A stretch of 26,983 bases of DNA. Source: an uncultured Clostridia bacterium (GTDB taxonomy: Bacteria > Bacillota > Clostridia > Oscillospirales > Ruminococcaceae). Under the pieces are notes generated by a model. The model was not told the origin of the DNA. It was given only the letters and a program-made list of their open reading frames with translations, and made no database searches. Numbering within the stretch: the first letter of the stretch is position 1; every line of letters starts with the position of its first letter. The position numbers and the translations under genes are program-made. The stretch covers positions 1 through 26,983 of the forward strand of contig CANDLP010000001.1 of assembly GCA_947385505.1 (NCBI GenBank), in the 5' to 3' direction. Below, in pieces: positions 22,865 through 26,983 of the stretch.

Positions 22865-24784
22865 TTATTTTGCCATTACCTTTGAAAGCTCTTCGCTGAA
22901 GGCTACAGGATCTTCGATGGTCATTCCCTCAATAAGCATAGCTTGTGTATAAAGCAGATCGGAATAAGTGTTAAGCATTTCTTTATCGTTATCAAACAGA
23001 TATTGAAGCTTATCGAAAATTGGGTGATCCGGATTGATTTCCAGCACCTTATCCGCTTTTGCCTTATGATCGGTGGGCATTGAATTAAGTACTTTCTCCA
23101 TTTCAACGGAAAGCGCACCGTCGCTGGTGATACAAACAGGGTGGGATTTAAGCTTGCCGGTAAGCCTTACCGCTGAAACCTTGTCGCCAAGTGCTTCTTT
23201 TATTGCGCCGCAAAGCTCCTTGCTGCCGTCGTTCTTTTCTTTAAGCTCCTTCTTTTCTTCTTCTGTTTCGAGGTCAAGATCGCCGCCCTGTACGGATTTA
23301 AACTTCTTTTCTTTATAATCCGTCATCATTTGCAGGCAGAATTCGTCCACATTGTCGGTAAGATAAAGTATCTCGTAGCCTTTATCCTTTACGCTTTCTA
23401 CAATAGGGAGAGCATCTATCCTTTCAATGCTTTCTCCCGAGGCGTAGTAAATAAATTCCTGACCTTCCTTCATTCCTGTTACATATTCTTCCAGTGTAAC
23501 AGGCTTTTTATCCTTGCTGGAGGTAAACATAAGCAGATCCTGAAGCAGCTCTTTGTTCATTCCGTAACCGTTGTATACTCCGAACTTAAGCTGAAGTCCG
23601 AAGGCCTTCCAGAATTCTTCGTACTTTTCCCTCTCGTTATTGAGCATTTTCTTAAGCTCGTTTTTAATGGTTCTTTCAAGAGACCTTTCGATAAGCTTAA
23701 GCTGGCGGTCATGCTGAAGCATTTCACGGCTGATGTTCAACGAAAGATCCTCGCTGTCCACCAAGCCTTTTACAAAGCTGAAATGATCGGGAAGCAGGTC
23801 GCCGCACTTGTCCATAATCAGCACGCCGTTGGAATATAGCTGGAGTCCCTTTTCAAATTCCTTTGAATAATAATCGTAAGGCGCTTTTTTGGGAATAAAC
23901 AGAAGCGCGGAATAGGTAGCGTTGCCCTCGGTCTTGCTGTGTATGTGAGTAAGAGGTTCGGTGTAGTCGTAGAATTTTTCCTGATAGAAATTATTGTAAT
24001 CCTCGTCTTTAAGTTCATTCTTGTTCTTTTTCCAGATGGGGATCATGCTGTTTAAGGTCTCGTCCTCGGTATGCTCCTCATATTTTTCCGATTCGGGAGC
24101 ATCTTCGGGAACATCATCCTTGCGATGTCTGTGTGTAACTTCCATTTTAATCGGATAACGAATGTAATCGGAATATTTTTTTACAAGGCTCCTGATTTTA
24201 TATTCCGCCAAAAATTCTCCGTAATCCTCGTCCTCGGTATCATCTTTAAGATAAAGGGTGATTTCAGTGCCGTGACCATCTTTTTCACATTCTTCGACAG
24301 TGTAGCCGTCCACGCCTTCACTGCTCCACAAATAAGCGGTTTCCGAACCGAAAGCCTTGGATTTCACCGTAACCTTGCCTGCAACCATAAATGCCGAGTA
24401 AAAGCCTACGCCGAATTGTCCGATAACCGACACTTCATCGCTGTTGGGAGCGTTTTCTTCGGATTTCATCGCTTCCTTGAATTTCAGAGAGCCCGATTGA
24501 GCGATAATGCCCAGATTGTTTTCCAACTCATCCTGTGTCATTCCTATTCCGTTGTCGGAGATAGTAAGAGTGCGGGCGTCCTTAGCGAGGGTGATTCTGA
24601 TATGAAAATCGCTTCGGTCAAGTCCGAGATTTTCATTTAAAGATTTGAAATACAGCTTATCCATAGCGTCGCTGGCATTGGAAATAAGCTCGCGGATAAA
24701 AATTTCCTTATGAGTGTAGATTGAATTGATCATCATTTCCAGAAGTCTTTTGGATTCCGCTTTAAAAGCCTTTTTTGTTGACAT
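22865..24784 (-). CDS. htpG: Molecular chaperone HtpG (bacterial Hsp90)
   Basis: The product is a 639-residue ATP-dependent chaperone. The N-terminal GHKL ATPase domain has IRELISNASDAMDKL (catalytic Glu and Mg-binding Asn), SDNGIGMT and the lid region GQFGVGFYSAF. The middle domain carries the catalytic-loop arginine region (NISREMLQHDRQL), and the C-terminal dimerisation domain is complete. A stretch of charged residues (RHRKDDVPEDAPESEKYEEHTEDE) between the N and middle domains is longer than in many bacterial HtpG proteins. Start ATG 24784 with AAAGGAAG upstream. A consensus promoter directly followed by a CIRCE element lies about 130-190 nt upstream, so it is probably repressed by HrcA and induced by heat. 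Confidence 0.97.
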   Translation of the reverse strand: MSTKKAFKAESKRLLEMMINSIYTHKEIFIRELISNASDAMDKLYFKSLNENLGLDRSDFHIRITLAKDARTLTISDNGIGMTQDELENNLGIIAQSGSLKFKEAMKSEENAPNSDEVSVIGQFGVGFYSAFMVAGKVTVKSKAFGSETAYLWSSEGVDGYTVEECEKDGHGTEITLYLKDDTEDEDYGEFLAEYKIRSLVKKYSDYIRYPIKMEVTHRHRKDDVPEDAPESEKYEEHTEDETLNSMIPIWKKNKNELKDEDYNNFYQEKFYDYTEPLTHIHSKTEGNATYSALLFIPKKAPYDYYSKEFEKGLQLYSNGVLIMDKCGDLLPDHFSFVKGLVDSEDLSLNISREMLQHDRQLKLIERSLERTIKNELKKMLNNEREKYEEFWKAFGLQLKFGVYNGYGMNKELLQDLLMFTSSKDKKPVTLEEYVTGMKEGQEFIYYASGESIERIDALPIVESVKDKGYEILYLTDNVDEFCLQMMTDYKEKKFKSVQGGDLDLETEEEKKELKEKNDGSKELCGAIKEALGDKVSAVRLTGKLKSHPVCITSDGALSVEMEKVLNSMPTDHKAKADKVLEINPDHPIFDKLQYLFDNDKEMLNTYSDLLYTQAMLIEGMTIEDPVAFSEELSKVMAK

Positions 24785-24912
24785 TTTTGCCGCTTCCTTT
24801 CTTTTGCTGTTTTATTATTTTGTGATACCAAAAATTAAAAATATAACTTAGCATAATAAGTATTTGTTAAAATCGCTAATATATAAAAGAACGAATATGA
24901 TTTATTGTTTTT

Positions 24913-24939
24913 TTAGCACTCTCGTTATTCGAGTGCTAA
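24913..24939. promoter_or_regulatory. CIRCE element (HrcA operator)
   Basis: A perfect TTAGCACTC-N9-GAGTGCTAA occurs at 24913-24939, identical to the consensus CIRCE inverted repeat. It covers the predicted start point of the htpG promoter, the usual place for HrcA repression. Confidence 0.97.
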
Positions 24940-24943
24940 AAAT

Positions 24944-24971
24944 ATTATATCACTTTTTTTTCACTTGTCAA
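24944..24971 (-). promoter_or_regulatory. Sigma-A promoter of htpG
   Basis: On the reverse strand TTGACA (24971-24966) and TATAAT (24949-24944) are 16 nt apart, immediately upstream of the CIRCE element. The transcript would carry a leader of about 150 nt before the ATG. Confidence 0.9.
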
Positions 24972-25133
24972 TGGTAAAATGTGAAAATTATTTGAAATTT
25001 ATTTGATTCTCCCTTTATAACATATTTGTAAATAGCAATATACATCTATTGTAAAATCAAATAATGCTTCCAAAATAATTATACAACACGGGATAAAACC
25101 AGAGCTGAAATGTTTATTGCACCTAAAGCAAAA
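24972..25133. other. AT-rich intergenic stretch without a recognisable gene
   Basis: Nothing with coding character was found on either strand. A short inverted repeat (TTATTTGATT 24999-25008, AATCAAATAA 25055-25064) is the only structure seen and may be chance in such AT-rich sequence. Confidence 0.6.
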
Positions 25134-25164
25134 TCCGACGATGATCGGAAAAATCATCGTCGGA
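25134..25164 (-). terminator. Terminator of the SipW-like gene
   Basis: A perfect 12-bp stem TCCGACGATGAT (25134-25145)/ATCATCGTCGGA (25153-25164) begins 9 nt past the stop codon on the reverse strand and is followed on that strand by TTTTGCTTT. Confidence 0.85.
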
Positions 25165-25173
25165 CAAAAGAAA

Positions 25174-26295
25174 TTATTTGCTTTTTTCAATGCTTTTTAA
25201 TATATCGTCAATGTCGTAGTGTGAATCATCGCTTTCCTCCTGCAAAAGACTATCCAAGCGGCTCACACGTGGCGCTAATTTAGGAGGATTTTTTTTGGGC
25301 GGATCATAACGCCTTATTTCTTCCTCTTCAGTGCGGCGTGACGGTTCCGGCGCCCTGCGCTGTTCGGGAGGTCTACGCTGTTCAATAGGCGCCTCGGCAG
25401 GGTGCTCAAACATATCTCTGGTATCTTCCTCGTCAAAAATAGCGGGACGCGCGGGCGGATTCAGATCATTCCGGGGATAATTCCGCTGAGGAGGCGGAAC
25501 AGAGCGAGACGGTTCCGGCGGTATTTCGGAATAACCGACGCCAGCAAGATGCTTGGCTCTTGTTTCTTTTATAAGCTTGTCTATATCTCTTTCGGATATC
25601 GGGACATACTCTTCTTGTCTTGGTGGAGAAGCTTTTCGCGGTGGGGTGAACAAACCCGCTTCTTCCATCAAACGCTCTCTTTCATAAGAAAAGGCAGGCC
25701 GATCTTCGGGGGGCACATACTCCTGTCTCGGCAGATAGGTGGGAATCTCGTCCTGTTTTTTTACGGTTTCAAATTCAGCTTGAACATCCTTTCGCTTCAA
25801 GGATGCAATAATTTCAAGAATGATAAAGGCGGCGCAGGGCAGAACCGCAATAAAACAGACTCCGGCAGGCGACATAGCAAAAGATACAAGCATGCCTATT
25901 ATATCGGAATAATAGATACCCTTTCCCATAATATGGCTCTGACCTATTGTCATTTCCTCGTCCAGATCGTTTTTTACTTTAAATGTATAAACTCCGTCAT
26001 CAAGCTTGGCCTCTCTTACCTCGCCTATTCTGATTTCATCCCCGTCATCGGAAAAAATAATAATATTACCCGGCGCTATATTTTCCGCGTCTTCCTGTTC
26101 GGTAATAAGAGCACTGCCGTTTTTAACCAGCGAAAAAGCATCGGTTTCCACCAGATAAATTCGTCTGGAAAAAAACTTCGGTGCGGTGTCGCCGCTGAAA
26201 ATTATCGACGCAGTCAGCAAAACCCCCGCTGTTAAAAGCAAAAGCACATCTATGGCTATAAACACCGCCGAAAAAATCTTGGAATTTCTTTTTAT
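25174..26295 (-). CDS. SipW-like signal-peptidase-fold membrane protein, apparently catalytically dead, with a long charged tail (apparent AUA start)
   Basis: About 373 residues are predicted from the preferred start. Order: N-terminal membrane helix, then an outer domain of about 100 residues, a second helix (FIAVLPCAAFIILEIIASL), then about 200 cytoplasmic residues rich in Pro, Arg and Glu with repeated EQRR-type segments, probably disordered. The outer domain follows the archaeal/SipW signal peptidase I plan: RRIYLVETDAFSLVKNGSALI stands where SGSMxPTxxxGSLI would be, ENIAPGNIIIF matches the KVGDIITF block, and DEIRIGEV stands where the catalytic THRV would be. Both the catalytic Ser and the His appear replaced, so it is probably not a peptidase. 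The first conventional start, GTG 26265, has no ribosome binding site; GAGG at 26308-26305 lies 9 nt before an in-frame ATA at 26295, giving a basic KRNSKIF start before the helix. Promoter at 26386-26414, terminator right behind. Confidence 0.65.
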   Translation of the reverse strand: MKRNSKIFSAVFIAIDVLLLLTAGVLLTASIIFSGDTAPKFFSRRIYLVETDAFSLVKNGSALITEQEDAENIAPGNIIIFSDDGDEIRIGEVREAKLDDGVYTFKVKNDLDEEMTIGQSHIMGKGIYYSDIIGMLVSFAMSPAGVCFIAVLPCAAFIILEIIASLKRKDVQAEFETVKKQDEIPTYLPRQEYVPPEDRPAFSYERERLMEEAGLFTPPRKASPPRQEEYVPISERDIDKLIKETRAKHLAGVGYSEIPPEPSRSVPPPQRNYPRNDLNPPARPAIFDEEDTRDMFEHPAEAPIEQRRPPEQRRAPEPSRRTEEEEIRRYDPPKKNPPKLAPRVSRLDSLLQEESDDSHYDIDDILKSIEKSK

Positions 26296-26312
26296 TTTTA
26301 TTCACCTCGTTC

Positions 26313-26340
26313 TTGACAATTGCAAAAAAAATGGTATAAT
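26313..26340 (+). promoter_or_regulatory. Sigma-A promoter of tRNA-Thr
   Basis: TTGACA (26313-26318) and TATAAT (26335-26340) are 16 nt apart; the start near 26347 lies about 100 nt before the tRNA. Confidence 0.8.
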
Positions 26341-26385
26341 ATTATTGCAGGTTTTTAGAAACAGCATGTTTATGAGTTCAGTGAT

Positions 26386-26414
26386 ATTGTACCACAAAAT
26401 TTGTTTTATTGCAA
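26386..26414 (-). promoter_or_regulatory. Promoter of the SipW-like gene
   Basis: On the reverse strand TTGCAA (26414-26409) and TACAAT (26391-26386) are 17 nt apart. The start near 26379 runs leftward across the tRNA promoter, so the two 5' regions overlap in opposite directions. Confidence 0.65.
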
Positions 26415-26447
26415 GGGGAATGTGATTTTTATTTTTACAATTTAATT

Positions 26448-26523
26448 GCTGGTGTAGCTCAGTCGGTAGAGCAGCGCATTCGTAATGCGCAGGTCGGGGG
26501 TTCGAGTCCGTTCACCAGCTCCA
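26448..26523 (+). tRNA. tRNA-Thr (anticodon CGT, CCA encoded)
   Basis: The cloverleaf is clear: acceptor GCTGGTG (26448-26454)/CACCAGC (26513-26519), D-arm GCTC/GAGC, anticodon stem GCGCA/TGCGC with loop TTCGTAA and anticodon CGT (26481-26483), T-loop TTCGAGT, discriminator T and encoded CCA (26521-26523). It reads the ACG threonine codon. The T-stem is weak: GGGGG faces CCGTT, giving two G-C pairs, one G-G mismatch and two G-U pairs. Confidence 0.95.
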
Positions 26524-26532
26524 CAGAAAATT

Positions 26533-26575
26533 CGCATTGTAAAGCCGAAAACGGCGCATTGCGGATTTTTTGTTT
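26533..26575 (+). terminator. Probable terminator after tRNA-Thr
   Basis: GCCG-AAAA-CGGC with a flanking imperfect stem (TCGCA/TGCGGA) is followed by a run of six T. Confidence 0.6.
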
Positions 26576-26578
26576 TTG

Positions 26579-26920
26579 ATGAAAAATTGCAAATATTGCG
26601 CCATTATTGCGCTATTCACATTAAATGGTAAAATGGCATCGCAACAATGCAGCGAAATTCAGGACAATATCCACTCACATATGTTTAGACATACAAGAGC
26701 TATGCATTTGTACCGCAATGGTATGCAGTTGCCTGAGCTGCAGCAGTTTCTTGGACACAGTCAATTGGATACCGTTTTTATTTACGCTTATGCAGATTCT
26801 GAAATGAAACGTAAAGCTATTGAAAATTCTTCTTTGGCAAATTTGGTAGTGCCATTACAAAGCCATTCAGATTTTTATTCATCAGATGATGAGATACGTA
26901 AATTGTGTAGCTTGAAGTAA
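26579..26920 (+). pseudogene. Tyrosine recombinase/integrase, C-terminal remnant
   Basis: The frame keeps only the last third of a tyrosine recombinase catalytic domain: HMFRH (26678-26692, catalytic His and second Arg), LGHS with the second His, and the nucleophile Tyr nine residues later in IYAYAD, followed by the typical SEMKRKAIE. The N-terminal DNA-binding domain and the first catalytic Arg are missing, and the residues before NIHSHMFRH do not look like a recombinase. No ribosome binding site precedes ATG 26579. It sits directly after tRNA-Thr, a usual integration site, so it is taken as the remnant of an excised or decayed element. Confidence 0.8.
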
Positions 26921-26928
26921 TGAGAAAT

Positions 26929-26983
26929 TTATCCCGACTTTTTTGCTTTTATGCCTCTCTGCTTAAGCATTTTTTGTAAAAGT
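26929..26983 (-). CDS. Possible C-terminal end of an unidentified protein at the window edge
   Basis: On the reverse strand a frame is open from the edge to a TAA at 26931-26929 and would read LLQKMLKQRGIKAKKSG. It is basic and protein-like but only 17 codons are visible, so this could be chance. No family can be named. Confidence 0.2.
   Translation of the reverse strand, partial: LLQKMLKQRGIKAKKSG

Noticed and set aside
24071..24640. 189-codon frame opposite htpG
   Set aside because: It mirrors the htpG codons, has no ribosome binding site and no family features.
24999..25064. Inverted repeat TTATTTGATT/AATCAAATAA as a functional hairpin
   Set aside because: 46-nt spacing and very AT-rich context make chance likely; no T-run or gene relation.
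24999..25190. 63-codon reverse frame between htpG and the SipW-like gene
   Set aside because: It contains the terminator hairpin at 25134-25164 and overlaps the end of the SipW-like gene in another frame.
25402..26235. 277-codon frame opposite the SipW-like gene
   Set aside because: Long only because the opposite gene is Pro/Arg-rich; its translation resembles no protein and has no ribosome binding site. The reverse-strand gene has a promoter, start signal and terminator.

Overview
The window reads as a chromosomal segment of a moderately AT-rich, low-GC Gram-positive anaerobe of the class Clostridia, most likely an Oscillospiraceae/Ruminococcaceae-type gut bacterium. This is inferred from gene content and signals: strong sigma-A promoters (TTGACA-N17-TATAAT), AGGAGG-type ribosome binding sites, a CIRCE/HrcA site, a TPP riboswitch in front of a ThiT-type ECF S component, a yqhQ-like DUF1385 gene next to prmC, and the recA-recX-rimO-pgsA order. 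No ribosomal RNA is present and the species cannot be fixed from the sequence alone.

Left part (1-4.5 kb). The start of rimP runs off the left edge. A divergent ECF-type sigma factor gene follows, then a 637-residue single-pass membrane protein in anti-sigma position whose outer part is a tandem duplication of an unrecognised domain of about 240 residues. A TPP riboswitch with an intrinsic terminator then controls thiT.

Middle (4.5-13 kb). A leftward ABC-2 exporter operon (ATPase plus two permeases) has a promoter with two palindromic operator-like sites directly upstream of its -35. Divergent to it lies a DesK/LiaS-like histidine kinase without an adjacent response regulator. The 650-bp gap between them is filled by two small palindrome-rich repeat elements with terminal inverted repeats. 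A third such element sits between the promoter and start of a MATE transporter, which is followed 1 nt later by a type B carboxylesterase.

Housekeeping block (13-20.5 kb). A structured 5' leader precedes yqhQ-like DUF1385 and prmC. Then come recA (with a long acidic/serine-rich tail) and recX, a truncated copy of repeat element A, rimO, pgsA, a YdcF/DUF218 membrane protein and a zinc-ribbon membrane protein.

Right part (20.5-27 kb). A DUF362 protein lacking a ferredoxin domain is followed by a start/stop-overlapping pair: an ECF S component of unknown substrate and a uridine-kinase-like P-loop kinase, which looks like an uptake-and-trap salvage module. Convergent to these is htpG under a CIRCE element. 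Beyond it lies a SipW-like membrane protein that appears to have lost its catalytic residues and carries a long Pro/Arg/Glu-rich tail. The window ends with tRNA-Thr(CGU) followed by the C-terminal remnant of a tyrosine recombinase, the footprint of a former integrated element.

The best candidates for something undescribed are the sigma/duplicated-domain regulator pair, the S component-kinase pair, the degenerate SipW-like protein, two genes whose Shine-Dalgarno sequences point to an AUA start codon, and the structured leader with a perfect 19-bp inverted repeat before yqhQ. No CRISPR array, complete insertion sequence or defence island was seen.
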